DNA of 20,932 nt, taken from a virus. The position numbers were made by a program, and so were the translations under genes. Under the pieces are notes generated by a model. The model was not told where the DNA came from. It made no database searches and was given only the letters and a program-made list of their open reading frames with translations. Positions 1 through 6,975 of the stretch are shown here, in pieces (the stretch's first letter is position 1; each line of letters opens with the position of its first letter). The DNA lies in the IMG/VR virus record IMGVR_UViG_3300032164_000088, positions 1 through 20,932 of that record; one strand, written 5' to 3'.

Positions 1-1
1 G

Positions 2-235
2 GTTTCCAGTTCGACGAGTTCTTCATCTTCGAGCCTGTCGGTTTCCAGTTCGACCAGCTCTTCCTCATCGAGCCTGTCGGTTTCCAGCTCGACGAGTTCT
101 TCATCATCGAGCCTGTCGGTTTCCAGCTCGACGAGTTCTTCCTCTTCGAGCCTGTCGGTTTCCAGCTCGACGAGTTCTTCATCTTCGAGCCTGTCGGTTT
201 CCAGCTCGACGAGTTCCTCTTCGTCGAGCCTGAGC
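2..235 (+). repeat. 39-nt in-frame coding tandem repeat (about 6 copies)
   Basis: Units begin with GTTTCCAG at 2, 41, 80, 119, 158 and 197, an exact 39-nt period. Each encodes VSSSTSSSSSSLS. Copies differ mostly at synonymous or Ser-to-Ser positions, and the sixth decays into irregular Ser codons. The period is a multiple of three, so copy-number change would keep the frame. Confidence 0.9.
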
Positions 236-304
236 AGTTCCAGCTTTTCATCGTCCAGTTTAAGTTCCGTCAGCCTGTCATCGAGCAGTTCTTCGAGCGG
301 GTAG
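2..304 (+). CDS. Serine-rich C-terminal tail of a 5'-truncated gene (probable phage structural or head-maturation protein)
   Basis: Only the last 100 codons are inside the window, open from base 2 to a TAG at 302-304. The visible protein is almost entirely Ser, with Leu, Val and Thr punctuation. The first part is a 13-residue unit (VSSSTSSSSSSLS) repeated about six times, and the end is irregular, finishing SSSSG. Nothing catalytic is visible, so function cannot be assigned from sequence. By lambda-like gene order the gene just before the decoration protein would be the head protease/scaffold, but this is position only. Polyserine tails recur on at least five other virion genes here. The following gene begins 32 bases downstream with its own Shine-Dalgarno site. 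Confidence 0.75.
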   Translation, partial: VSSSTSSSSSSLSVSSSTSSSSSSLSVSSSTSSSSSSLSVSSSTSSSSSSLSVSSSTSSSSSSLSVSSSTSSSSSSLSSSSFSSSSLSSVSLSSSSSSSG

Positions 305-336
305 CCGGCTCATAGACAATCAAAGGAGATTGAATC

Positions 337-717
337 ATGGCAGAACAAAGACAATGGCCGATCGCGCTGCCCGCCGCCTCGGCGGTCACCGCCTTTCGGC
401 GAGTGCGTTTGAACGCGGCGGGCCGGGTCTCGCACGCGGGCGCGAAGGATTACGGGATCGGCGTGGCCCAAGCCGCCCAGGCCACGGTGGGCAAGGACGT
501 CACGATCCGCGGGTACGACGAGGGCACGGTCAAAATCGAGACCTCCAGTCTCATCGTGGCCGGCAAGAGGGTCTACGCCTCCGCCAACGGCTGCGTGGCG
601 GCCACGGGCACAGTGTTGATCGGGACCGCCTATAAGGGCGCTTCAGGCAGCGGCTCGATCGTGGAGGTCATCGTCCACCGGGGCCTGCTCCAGTCGTCCA
701 GCTCCTCCTCGTGGTAG
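337..717 (+). CDS. Capsid decoration (head-stabilisation) protein, lambda gpD slot
   Basis: A 126-residue protein directly before the major capsid gene, the place of lambda gpD-type decoration proteins. Its short beta-rich sequence (SAVTAFRRVRLNAAGRV, then GIGVAQA, then a long central stretch ending VEVIVHRG) resembles the small capsid-cement family (DUF2190-like) that is common beside phage capsid genes. It would bind the outside of the expanded capsid. The protein ends in six serines and a Trp, like the Ser tails of other virion proteins here. The start is supported by AAAGGAG about ten bases upstream. Family assignment rests on size, pattern and position and needs a profile search. Confidence 0.7.
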   Translation: MAEQRQWPIALPAASAVTAFRRVRLNAAGRVSHAGAKDYGIGVAQAAQATVGKDVTIRGYDEGTVKIETSSLIVAGKRVYASANGCVAATGTVLIGTAYKGASGSGSIVEVIVHRGLLQSSSSSSW

Positions 718-756
718 GAACGGAATAGAAAACAGCGATTCGGTTCGAAAGGAATC

Positions 757-773
757 CTCCGCCGGCGGCGGAG
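757..773 (+). other. GC-rich hairpin between decoration and capsid genes
   Basis: CTCCGCC and GGCGGAG form a 7-bp stem around a 3-base loop, 21 bases before the capsid ATG. There is no T-run, so it is not a classic terminator; it could affect mRNA processing or capsid translation. A related stretch, GCCGGCGG followed by GTCTGACGAAAGGAG, lies before the tail tube gene at about 3524-3547. Confidence 0.35.
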
Positions 774-793
774 TCTAAGGAAAGGACATCATC

Positions 794-1753
794 ATGTCAG
801 TACAGTACACGGGTTTCAGCACGCCGCGCGAGGATTTGGGCATGGCGCTGCACGAATTCGATCCGTCGTCGCAGGGGCTGATCGCGACGCAGGTCCTGCC
901 GATCCGGGCGGTGCGGAAGCAGGCGGCCAATTTCAGCATGATCTCGCGGGAGAACAAGAAGAACGCGGAGCGCGTGAAGCGCGCCGCCGGCAGTGCGTTC
1001 GCCCGCGTGCACATGCGGGCGGAGGATCTAGCCTATGCCTGCGAGCTCTACGGCCTGGAGGCCCCGCTCGCCGACGAGGACCGGGACAACTACGAGGACG
1101 ACTTCAACGCCGAGATGGAGCTGACGCAGTTGATCAACCTGCTGCTGCTGCTCGATCTGGAGATCGAGGTCGCGGCGCTGGTCTTCAATACGGCCACGTG
1201 GACGGGCGGCGGCCTCTACGTGGACCACAACGCGGCCCCCTGGGACGCCGCGGCCACGGACATCATTGCCCAGGCCGAAGAGGCCAAGGAATACGTCCGG
1301 CAGAACTGCGGCCAGCCGGCCAACGCCCTGGTCATCAGCGCCAAGACGCTCTCGAACATGCGGCTCAATACCGGGATCAAGGGCGCGTTTCCCGGCATCG
1401 CGACGCTGACCTATTCCGCCCTGATCGGCAATCTGCCGGGCATTCTCGGCATCGAGCGAATCCTCGTGGGCGGCCAGGTCTACGACACGGCGGACGAAGG
1501 ACAGGCCTCCACGATGGCGGATATCTGGCCGGACGATTACGCGATGTTCGCCCGGCTCAATAGCTCGGCAGACAGTCTCTGGGCGCCGGGTCTGGGCCGG
1601 ACGATGGCCTGGCGGTCGGTGTCCTCCGATCTGGTCGCGACGGATCAGTACCGGGAAGAGCAGACAAAATCGGACATCTTCCGCGTGGAGCACGCCCTGG
1701 ATCCGCTGATCCTCAATAAATACTGCGGGTTCCTGATCAAGATCGACGCGTAA
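794..1753 (+). CDS. Major capsid protein (HK97-fold type)
   Basis: A 319-residue protein. Its features match the widespread phage major capsid family: an N-terminal segment with a hydrophobic 'GLIATQVLPIRAV', an Arg/Lys-rich stretch, a helix-rich 'spine' region (about residues 75-130), an Asn/Trp loop with 'WDAAATDIIAQ', then 'NALVISAKTLSNMR' and the C-terminal 'YREEQTKSDIFRVEHALD' beta region. It forms the icosahedral shell. The Shine-Dalgarno is AAGGAAAGGA before ATCATC-ATG. It follows the decoration protein and precedes head-completion genes, exactly the lambda gpE slot. I see no clear similarity to lambda gpE itself. It has no Ser tail, unlike its neighbours. Confidence 0.8.
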   Translation: MSVQYTGFSTPREDLGMALHEFDPSSQGLIATQVLPIRAVRKQAANFSMISRENKKNAERVKRAAGSAFARVHMRAEDLAYACELYGLEAPLADEDRDNYEDDFNAEMELTQLINLLLLLDLEIEVAALVFNTATWTGGGLYVDHNAAPWDAAATDIIAQAEEAKEYVRQNCGQPANALVISAKTLSNMRLNTGIKGAFPGIATLTYSALIGNLPGILGIERILVGGQVYDTADEGQASTMADIWPDDYAMFARLNSSADSLWAPGLGRTMAWRSVSSDLVATDQYREEQTKSDIFRVEHALDPLILNKYCGFLIKIDA

Positions 1754-1817
1754 CATGGGTCCATCCGCGGCCGAATCGGTCGGAACAGCAGTGCGACTTT
1801 TTTTGAGGATTTCGGAC

Positions 1818-2045
1818 ATGGAGACGAATCTCGAAGGCTGGCTGGACAGTCCCGTTACCCAGGCGGTGATCGAGCAGATCGCCACCCGGGTGACGCAGCA
1901 GGTGATCGAGACGCACATTCAGTGCTGTCCGCACGGCCAGATGTTGAGCAAGGGCCGGTCGATGCTCATCGGCCTTTGCATCGGCAGCGGGGTGGCGGGC
2001 GGCGGCGTCGTCGCCCTGGTGTCCAAAATGCTGATGGGGATATGA
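1818..2045 (+). CDS. Small single-pass membrane protein in the FI slot, unknown function
   Basis: 75 residues from the ATG at 1818 (METNLEGW...). GAGGAT lies eight bases upstream, which favours this start over the in-frame ATG at 1755, which has no ribosome binding site. The first half is amphipathic (VTQAVIEQIATRVTQQVIE), then there is a CC pair and a C-terminal hydrophobic glycine-rich helix (SMLIGLCIGSGVAGGGVVAL) that looks like a transmembrane segment with small-residue packing. Lambda has the packaging factor FI here, but no resemblance is visible. A holin-like or membrane-anchored packaging role is possible and unproven. The stop lies three bases before the next ATG. Confidence 0.65.
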   Translation: METNLEGWLDSPVTQAVIEQIATRVTQQVIETHIQCCPHGQMLSKGRSMLIGLCIGSGVAGGGVVALVSKMLMGI

Positions 2046-2048
2046 GCG

Positions 2049-2387
2049 ATGAGCGATGCCGCCGTCACGATGGATCTGGCCGCCGAGGCGGCGTGGGTGA
2101 GCCTGGACATCGAGCCGATCACCTACACGCCGATCGGCGGCGCCGGTCTGGCCCGTTCCGCCCTCGTGCGCCGGCTGGTGCCGCAGGAGATTTCCGGTCT
2201 GGGCCGGGCCCCGGAAGCGATGGTCACGTTGCGGAATCATGCCGCCGCCGGCCGCCTGAGCTCGAACGTGGATACCGGCGGGGACAGGATTTCCTGGTCT
2301 CCGAAACGCGGTGCGGCCGCGAAGGTCTCACGGGTCCTGGAAATCGTCTCGGCAAACGGCGGTTTCGTGACGGTCCTGGTCGGGTGA
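2049..2387 (+). CDS. Head-tail joining / head-closure protein, lambda gpFII-like
   Basis: 112 residues. The second half, with 'VTLRNHAAAGRLSSN', 'GDRISWSPKRG' and 'ISANGGF'-like strand pattern (VSANGGFVTVLVG), fits the small beta-barrel head-tail connector proteins of the gpFII type, which close the filled head and receive the tail. Position after the capsid gene and before the Z- and U-like tail completion genes agrees. It starts three bases after the stop of the membrane protein gene, so the two are probably translationally coupled. Assignment is by position and pattern and is moderately secure. Confidence 0.6.
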   Translation: MSDAAVTMDLAAEAAWVSLDIEPITYTPIGGAGLARSALVRRLVPQEISGLGRAPEAMVTLRNHAAAGRLSSNVDTGGDRISWSPKRGAAAKVSRVLEIVSANGGFVTVLVG

Positions 2388-2394
2388 CCCATTT

Positions 2395-2430
2395 GATGTT
2401 TGATTTTTGATGTTTGATTTTTGATTTTCG
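2395..2430 (+). repeat. Heptanucleotide repeat tract (TTTGATG/TTTGATT)
   Basis: About five 7-bp units in a row (TTTGATG, TTTGATT, TTTGATG, TTTGATT, TTTGATT) form an AT-rich island in GC-rich surroundings, between a stop codon and the start of the Z-like gene. Confidence 0.85.
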
Positions 2431-2438
2431 CTGGAATC

Positions 2439-3065
2439 ATGGCAGATAGTGCACTACTGGCGGTTCGGTACGATCATGCGGCTTTGCAGGGATTGGCCCG
2501 GCAGGTGGCGGGGATTCGGGGCGGTCTTGCCCGAGTCGTGCCGGCGGCGCTCAATCGCACGGCCGCATGGACTCGCACGCGGCAGCGCCGGGAAGTGGCG
2601 AGCCAATGCCGGATCAAGGTCCGGGCGGCGGACCGACTCCTGCGGACCGACAAGGCCGGCGCCGCCAAATGGAACGCCCAGTGCGAGATCCTGAATCGCC
2701 GGGTCGGGATCGGCAAATTCATCGCGCGGGGAAAGGGGCACGTCACGGCGCAGTTTCCGAGTGGTCTGTCCCTGAGTTATCCGCGCCATTTCCAGGCAAT
2801 CATGCCCACCGGTCATAAAGGCGTATTCGTACGGGCCCGGGTCGTCAAGCCGGGGATCAGTATCCGCCGGCCGGAACACGTCGGCCGGGGCCGCCACGGC
2901 TGGTACAAGTACGCGACGGAATTGCCCATCTACGAGCAGCGGGAGCGGCTCGGCATCGTGATGCGGATGGATTGGCTGCCCGCTCTACAGATCGCCGGTT
3001 CGGCCCAACTGCAAAAAGAGATTGACTCGAAAATCGCCTGGGTGACGGCAAAGGGAAAAGGGTAA
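2439..3065 (+). CDS. Tail completion protein, minor tail protein Z-like
   Basis: 208 residues from ATG 2439 (MADSALLAV...). Residues about 25-70 read GIRGGLARVVPAALNRTA followed by an Arg-rich stretch and 'RIKVRAADRLLR'. This is the hallmark of the prophage minor tail protein Z family: 'ALNRTA', then basic residues, then a Lys/Arg-rich 'iK' motif. GpZ-like proteins act in the last steps of tail completion at the head-proximal end. The gene lies between the FII-like and U-like genes as in lambda. An upstream TTG at 2421 is in frame inside the heptamer tract, but the ATG is the likelier start; its ribosome binding site is weak (CTGGA). Confidence 0.75.
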   Translation: MADSALLAVRYDHAALQGLARQVAGIRGGLARVVPAALNRTAAWTRTRQRREVASQCRIKVRAADRLLRTDKAGAAKWNAQCEILNRRVGIGKFIARGKGHVTAQFPSGLSLSYPRHFQAIMPTGHKGVFVRARVVKPGISIRRPEHVGRGRHGWYKYATELPIYEQRERLGIVMRMDWLPALQIAGSAQLQKEIDSKIAWVTAKGKG

Positions 3066-3067
3066 TC

Positions 3068-3538
3068 ATGGCCGCTTCGATTCGCGAACGGATTTCCGAA
3101 TGGCTCCGCACGGAGGCGGCGAAGATCTCCGGCGTCACGGCCTTGCGGCCGAAGCGCGTCTTCTGGACCGAGGAGCTGACGAAGGACTTGACGGCCGTGA
3201 TCCGCCAGCGGTCCTGCCTTATCGATGATGCGGATAAGACTGACCTGATTTTCGAGCAGGAATACAAAATCACGATAGCCGTGATCGATCGGGACACGGC
3301 GGCCGCCTCGCTCGACACCCGGATCAATCTCGTCATGGCGGCGATCGTCAAGGCCCTGGCGGCGGACCCGTCCTGCGGCGGCCTCGCCGATTCGAATGGC
3401 ATGACCCTGAAGGAGATCGTCTCGCTCCAGGAGGATAGCAACGAGCCGCTGGCGCCGGGCGTCACGGGCGAGAGCCTGCTGCTGCAAGTTAAATTTTCCA
3501 CGTTGAAAACAGACCTCAGCGCCGCCGGCGGTGTCTGA
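3068..3538 (+). CDS. Tail terminator protein, lambda gpU-like
   Basis: 156 residues beginning two bases after the Z-like stop, with AGGGAAAAGGG as ribosome binding site. An alpha/beta pattern is visible: 'IRERISEWLRTEA' helix, 'EYKITIAVIDRD' strand, 'RINLVMAAIVKALAAD' helix, then 'SLLLQVKFST' strand. This matches the gpU/tail-terminator fold, which caps the growing tail tube and forms the ring that joins the head. The position between Z and the tail tube gene is the lambda U slot. No single diagnostic residue exists for this family, so the call leans on context. Confidence 0.65.
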   Translation: MAASIRERISEWLRTEAAKISGVTALRPKRVFWTEELTKDLTAVIRQRSCLIDDADKTDLIFEQEYKITIAVIDRDTAAASLDTRINLVMAAIVKALAADPSCGGLADSNGMTLKEIVSLQEDSNEPLAPGVTGESLLLQVKFSTLKTDLSAAGGV

Positions 3539-3553
3539 CGAAAGGAGTAATCC

Positions 3554-3988
3554 ATGCTCGGTAAAGGAACCACGCTGACCGGCTCGGTGACGGGCCTGAT
3601 CGGCCACATCCGGAACATCAACTTCGAGGGCACCAAGGTCGACAACCTCGACAACACGGACGCCGACACCCCCGGCTATCACCGCACGTTCGAGCCGGGC
3701 CTGATCGACTCCGGCCGCTTCACCTGCGAGGTCCTCTACAACGCGACCTACGCCTGGGCGGTCCTGGCGGCGCTGAAGAACCGCGTCACGGAAAGCTGGA
3801 AGGTCCAGTTCGCCGACGGCCGCCGCCGGTGGTTCTGGGGCTATCCCGACGATAGTTCGCTCGCGGGTCCGCACGATGCCCTGGTCAGTTACAATTTCGG
3901 CATCAAGATCACCGGGGCGATCACGAGCAGTTCGTCCTCCTCCAGCAGCTCGTCGAGCCTGTCCTCCTCCAGCAGTTCCTCGGCCTAA
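3554..3988 (+). CDS. Major tail tube protein, lambda gpV-like, with polyserine C-terminus
   Basis: 144 residues. The N-terminus 'GTTLTGSVTGLIGHIRNINFEG' is shown here in part (GTTLTGSVTGLIGHI); the protein continues with 'DNLDNTD', 'PGLIDSGRFTCEVLYN' and 'KVQFADGRRRWFWGYPDD'. This is the typical pattern of the siphovirus tail tube family, in which subunits stack as hexameric rings. The last 21 residues are T, eleven Ser, Leu, seven Ser, Ala, written with mixed TCC, AGC, TCG and AGT codons, so selection is probably on protein sequence rather than polymerase slippage. In lambda gpV the extra C-terminal domain is displayed on the tail surface; a Ser tail here would likewise be exposed. Shine-Dalgarno is AAAGGAG. 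Confidence 0.8.
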   Translation: MLGKGTTLTGSVTGLIGHIRNINFEGTKVDNLDNTDADTPGYHRTFEPGLIDSGRFTCEVLYNATYAWAVLAALKNRVTESWKVQFADGRRRWFWGYPDDSSLAGPHDALVSYNFGIKITGAITSSSSSSSSSSSLSSSSSSSA

Positions 3989-4001
3989 ACGAAAAAAGGG
4001 G

Positions 4002-4082
4002 CACCACGGAGACACGGAGAACACGGAGAAGAAAGAATAAATGTTTTCCGGTTTTCTCTGTGACCTCTGTGCCTCGGTGGTG
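4002..4082. repeat. Inverted repeat of the CACGGAG type (29-nt arms, 23-nt loop)
   Basis: The left arm 4002-4030 starts CACCACGGAGACACGGAG. The right arm 4054-4082 ends CTCGGTGGTG and is its imperfect reverse complement. It is a small mobile-looking hairpin element inserted between the tail tube and tail chaperone genes. A related half-copy lies at 20872-20900. The ATG at 4041 inside the loop is not a likely start. Confidence 0.75.
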
Positions 4083-4090
4083 AATAGTAA

Positions 4091-4103
4091 AAGGAGAAAC
4101 GAC
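4091..4103 (+). promoter_or_regulatory. Extended Shine-Dalgarno leader AAGGAGAAACGAC
   Basis: This decides the start of the G-like chaperone at 4104. Nearly the same leader precedes the genes at 15193, 17097 and 18784, so it seems to be a favoured translation-start cassette of this element. Confidence 0.8.
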
Positions 4104-4472
4104 ATGACACTGACGCGCGAGCAAATCTTGGCGCACCAGAAACTCAAGCAAAAGAAGGTGGATTTCCCGGCCCTCGGCGGCGAGATGCTCTTCCAAGAGA
4201 TGGGGGCGGACGACTGGGAGAATTTCGATCGCAAGGCCCCGAACTATTCCATCCGGCTGTTCATCGCCGGGGCCATCGACGAGAAGGGGATCAAGCTCTT
4301 CAGTGACAAGGACGTCAATCACTTAGCCGGCAAGGGCGCCCACCTGATCGAGAAGGGGGCCCGGGCGGTCCTGGAGCTCTGCGGCGTACTGCCGGAGAGC
4401 GAGGAGGAGATCCTAAAAAACTCCAAGCCGACCCCGCCCGCGCCCAAGAATGGCGAATCGCCCTCGGCCTGA
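4104..4472 (+). CDS. Tail assembly chaperone, lambda gpG-like
   Basis: 122 residues from ATG 4104. 'LTREQILAHQKLKQKKVDFP' is shown only in part (LTREQILAHQKLK); then come 'GGEMLFQEM', 'DEKGIKLFSDKDVNHLAGKG' and 'AVLELCGV'. This is the standard layout of siphovirus tail assembly chaperones: a short N-terminal helix, 'D-x-x-G-x-x-lFsd-x-D' in the middle, and a final helix. It coats the tape measure during tail assembly and is absent from mature virions in lambda. Its 3' part contains a slippery heptamer giving a longer product. Normal termination yields a short Pro-rich tail (KPTPPAPKNG). Confidence 0.8.
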   Translation: MTLTREQILAHQKLKQKKVDFPALGGEMLFQEMGADDWENFDRKAPNYSIRLFIAGAIDEKGIKLFSDKDVNHLAGKGAHLIEKGARAVLELCGVLPESEEEILKNSKPTPPAPKNGESPSA

Positions 4473-4741
4473 ACCGGACCCGGGCGGAGCTGCTGGCGGG
4501 CGTCACCTGCTCGGAACTGGCGACGCTGCGGGTCCTCGACGGGGTCCGGGCTTTCGGCGAGCGGCGGGCGGATTTGCGGGCGGCGAAATTGGCGATGCAC
4601 GTAGTTGCCTGCCTGCGGTCGAGCAAGAGCGGCGTCGTGCACCTGGAGGAGTTCCTCCTGCGGAGCCTGGACGATCCGGAGCCGGAGGAGCGGAACTTCG
4701 ACACGCCTGAGCGGTTCGACGCCCAGGCGGGTTTGGTCTGA
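4104..4741 (+). CDS. Tail assembly chaperone GT-like fusion made by -1 frameshift
   Basis: In the G frame the codons are CTA AAA AAC (4413-4421). A -1 slip on A AAA AAC at 4415-4421 lets ribosomes read on from 4421 with no stop for 106 codons, to TGA 4739-4741, giving about 212 residues in all. The extension reads like a tail-chaperone T domain: 'EWRIALGLNRTRAELL', 'CSELATLRVLDGV', 'FGERRADLRAAKLA', ending just before the tape measure gene. In lambda, G and GT are made by a -1 frameshift in the same place, and T recruits tail tube subunits. The extension frame has no good start codon of its own. The frameshift itself is inferred. Confidence 0.8.
4415..4421 (+). promoter_or_regulatory. Programmed -1 ribosomal frameshift site A AAA AAC
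   Basis: The heptamer has the X XXY YYZ form in exact register with the G-like frame. GC-rich sequence follows: a possible hairpin GGCG/CGCC at about 4452-4462, and CCGCCCG near 4435 could pair with CGGGCGG near 4483. Either could act as the stimulatory structure. Confidence 0.8.
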
Positions 4742-4775
4742 AATCAAAAATCAACAATCATAAATCATAAATCAC
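4742..4775 (+). repeat. Heptanucleotide repeat tract (AAATCAA type)
   Basis: Units AAATCAA, AAATCAA, CAATCAT, AAATCAT, AAATCAC run from the chaperone stop straight to the tape measure ATG, leaving no Shine-Dalgarno sequence. The tract is effectively the leader of the next gene. Confidence 0.9.
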
Positions 4776-6974
4776 ATGGCCGACACCTGGCAAAAATCCG
4801 GCATCGAGTACATCGTCAAGGACTCCACGCGCACGGGCGTAGCGGGCGTGCAGAAGAGTTTGCAGACCCTCGAAAAGACCGCCCAGGGCGTCAGCAAGAT
4901 GCTGGGCACGGCCCTGGCGGTCGGCGTCGGCTACGTGGGAATCTCCAAGCTGGTCAGCGGCTATCAGGAGGTGGCCCAATCGATCAGCGACACGGCCAAA
5001 GCGGCGGACATCCTCCAGATCTCGACGGAGAGCATGAGCGGCCTCAAGTACGTGGCGGAGCAGTCGGAGGTCGCGGGGGCCTCGATGGTCACGTTCCTGG
5101 AGCGGCTGACCCGATTCGGAGCGGAGGCGGCCCAGGGTACGGAGGCGGCGCGAATCGGCCTGCAGCAACTGGGACTCAGCGCCAAAGAGTTGAGCGAGAC
5201 CAGTCCTGATCAGGCGATTCGCAAGCTGGCGGACGCCTTCCAGACGATCCCCAACGCCTCGGACCAGATGCGGCTCGCGTTCGACATCTTCGGCCGGGGC
5301 GGCGCCGAGATGCTAAAGGTCCTGCGTCTCGGCAGTGCCGGGATCGATGAGATGATGGTCCGGGGCCAGAAGTTGGGCGGGGTCTTGACCGAAGTGGACG
5401 CGGCCCTGGCGCACCAGGCGGAAGTCGCCTTGAAGGAACTCCGCACGATTAAGAAGGCGATCCAGGACCAGCTCGTGGTGCAGGTGGCTCCCTATATCGC
5501 GGCGTTGGCGGGCCGTCTTGCGGACGCGGCGGCGGCCGGCGGCGGGTTCGGCGAGACGGTGACGAGTGCGATGGAATCCGTCGCGGTCGCGGCGGGCAAA
5601 GTGCTGGATATCCTCATCAAGATCGAGAACATCAAGAACTCGGTGGCCCTGCGCGCTTACGACGCCGCCTTTAAGAAGGATGTCTTCGATACCACCAAAG
5701 AGGTCTACGCGGACCAGATGAAGCGGGAGGGGAAACAGCCTTGGAGCCTGCTGGGCAAGGGCGGGGTGAGGTACGAGAACCGCTGGGCCCAGGCGGAGGA
5801 GATCGTCCGCAAAGACCGGACTCCCGCCTACGAGGCGGGCCGGGCCCCGCTGGTGCAGGAGGCGAGCAACGCCGAGCAAACCAAGACCTATTTCGCTCAA
5901 CTTCGCCAGCGGGCCCAGGGGATCCGTGAGCAGGCGGAGACGGAGGCCCGGATCAAGGAATACGGCCGCAGCCCGATGGCAGTTTCGAATCCAGCGGGAG
6001 TGATGCCGACGGAGCAGGAGATCAAAGACGCCGAGCAGGCCATCCAAGAAGAAGAGCGAGCGGTCCGGCGGGCGGCGGAGGGGATGCAGCGGCTCCGGGA
6101 CCGGGTCTCGGAGATGGACGCCGCGACGGAGACGGAGATCGAGGTGGTGCGGCGGGCGGGGGACGCCCACGGCAAATTGGGCGAGATCGTGCGTTACGAG
6201 ATGACGGTCCGCGAAGCCTATGGGGATAGTGTCGATGAGGTGACGCGGCGCTTGGAGAATCATCGCCGCGCGCTGGAGCTCCTGTCCCGGGTCGAGTTTT
6301 CGAACCGGTCGCTCGATGACCTGGGCCAGACCTTGACGGACATCGCGTTCGACTTCAAGAACGCCAGCCAGTACGCGGAGCAGTTTTTCAACACCCTCGC
6401 CCGCCGCGCGACCAACGAATTTATCATGCAGCCCTTCATGGATGCGATCAAGCCGGGCGTCGCCTCGCTCTTTGCCGGCGGCGGTCGTCAAAGTTACGGC
6501 AGTCTCGATACCTCCGTCGGCTCGAATTATCAGGCGCAGTCTGATTTCTACGGCTATAGCGCCGAGGTCCATCACGCGGGCGGCGGGGTTGGGGATGCTG
6601 GTCAGACCCGCTATCTGCCCGTGGGCGCTGCCGATCGCTATCTCGCTTCGAACGAGCGGCTGATCGTGGCGCGGGTGGGCGAGGAGGTCCTGACCGAGCA
6701 GGAATCCCGCCGCCAGCGCGTCGCCGTCTATCATGGCGGGGGCATCGTCGGCGGCTCGGCCGAGGCGGCCAGTGTCCCGGCATCGGGCGGTGCCGCGGGC
6801 CGGCCGGACAAAGTCGAGGTCCGGATCAGCAACCCGCCGGGCAGTCCGCTGGAGGCGACGGGCGCCCAGATCTCCTTCGACGGTCCCACGATGATCGTCG
6901 GCGTGATCCTCGACAACATCCGGCGGGGCGGCGTGATGCGGGACCAGATCCGCATGACGGCGCGGGGGGGGTAG
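4776..6974 (+). CDS. Tail tape measure protein
   Basis: 732 residues, the longest of the tail-core genes apart from the tip protein, and directly after the chaperones. Residues about 60-205 hold the typical tape-measure N-terminal region: 'SDTAKAADILQISTESMSGLKY', shown in part as ILQISTESMSGLKY, then 'LGLSAKEL', 'FDIFGRGGAEMLKVLRLG' and 'GGVLTEVDA'. A long Ala/Glu/Arg helical middle (about 300-500) follows, then 'LTDIAFDFKNASQYAEQF' and a glycine-rich tail with 'HHAGGGVGD', 'NERLIVARVGEEVLTEQE' and 'YHGGGIVGG'. It sets tail length and reaches the cell envelope at DNA entry. If mostly helical, a tail of roughly 100 nm would follow. No murein hydrolase motif is apparent. No Shine-Dalgarno is visible; the heptamer tract abuts the ATG. 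Confidence 0.9.
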   Translation: MADTWQKSGIEYIVKDSTRTGVAGVQKSLQTLEKTAQGVSKMLGTALAVGVGYVGISKLVSGYQEVAQSISDTAKAADILQISTESMSGLKYVAEQSEVAGASMVTFLERLTRFGAEAAQGTEAARIGLQQLGLSAKELSETSPDQAIRKLADAFQTIPNASDQMRLAFDIFGRGGAEMLKVLRLGSAGIDEMMVRGQKLGGVLTEVDAALAHQAEVALKELRTIKKAIQDQLVVQVAPYIAALAGRLADAAAAGGGFGETVTSAMESVAVAAGKVLDILIKIENIKNSVALRAYDAAFKKDVFDTTKEVYADQMKREGKQPWSLLGKGGVRYENRWAQAEEIVRKDRTPAYEAGRAPLVQEASNAEQTKTYFAQLRQRAQGIREQAETEARIKEYGRSPMAVSNPAGVMPTEQEIKDAEQAIQEEERAVRRAAEGMQRLRDRVSEMDAATETEIEVVRRAGDAHGKLGEIVRYEMTVREAYGDSVDEVTRRLENHRRALELLSRVEFSNRSLDDLGQTLTDIAFDFKNASQYAEQFFNTLARRATNEFIMQPFMDAIKPGVASLFAGGGRQSYGSLDTSVGSNYQAQSDFYGYSAEVHHAGGGVGDAGQTRYLPVGAADRYLASNERLIVARVGEEVLTEQESRRQRVAVYHGGGIVGGSAEAASVPASGGAAGRPDKVEVRISNPPGSPLEATGAQISFDGPTMIVGVILDNIRRGGVMRDQIRMTARGG

Positions 6975-6975
6975 G

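Noticed and set aside
735-760. GGTTCGA stretch that recalls a tRNA T-arm
   Set aside because: The loop is the wrong size and no acceptor, D or anticodon arms can be built around it; it is a simple hairpin (GATTC/GAATC).
3925-3985. Polyserine tail as a slippage or assembly artefact
   Set aside because: Ser is written with both TCN and AGY codons in irregular order, which slippage would not produce; the frame and stop are intact.
4041-4103. Upstream in-frame ATG for the G-like chaperone
   Set aside because: It lies in the loop of the inverted repeat with no ribosome binding site, whereas AAGGAGAAACGAC precedes ATG 4104.
4450-4710. Plus-strand open frame with an ATG in the chaperone/T region
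   Set aside because: It is in the +1 frame relative to G and gives a Gly/Pro/Arg-rich product. The -1 frame is the one with T-like sequence.
5313-6734. 473-codon open frame on the minus strand
   Set aside because: Antisense to the tape measure gene, with compositionally biased, family-less translation; a by-product of GC-rich codon use.
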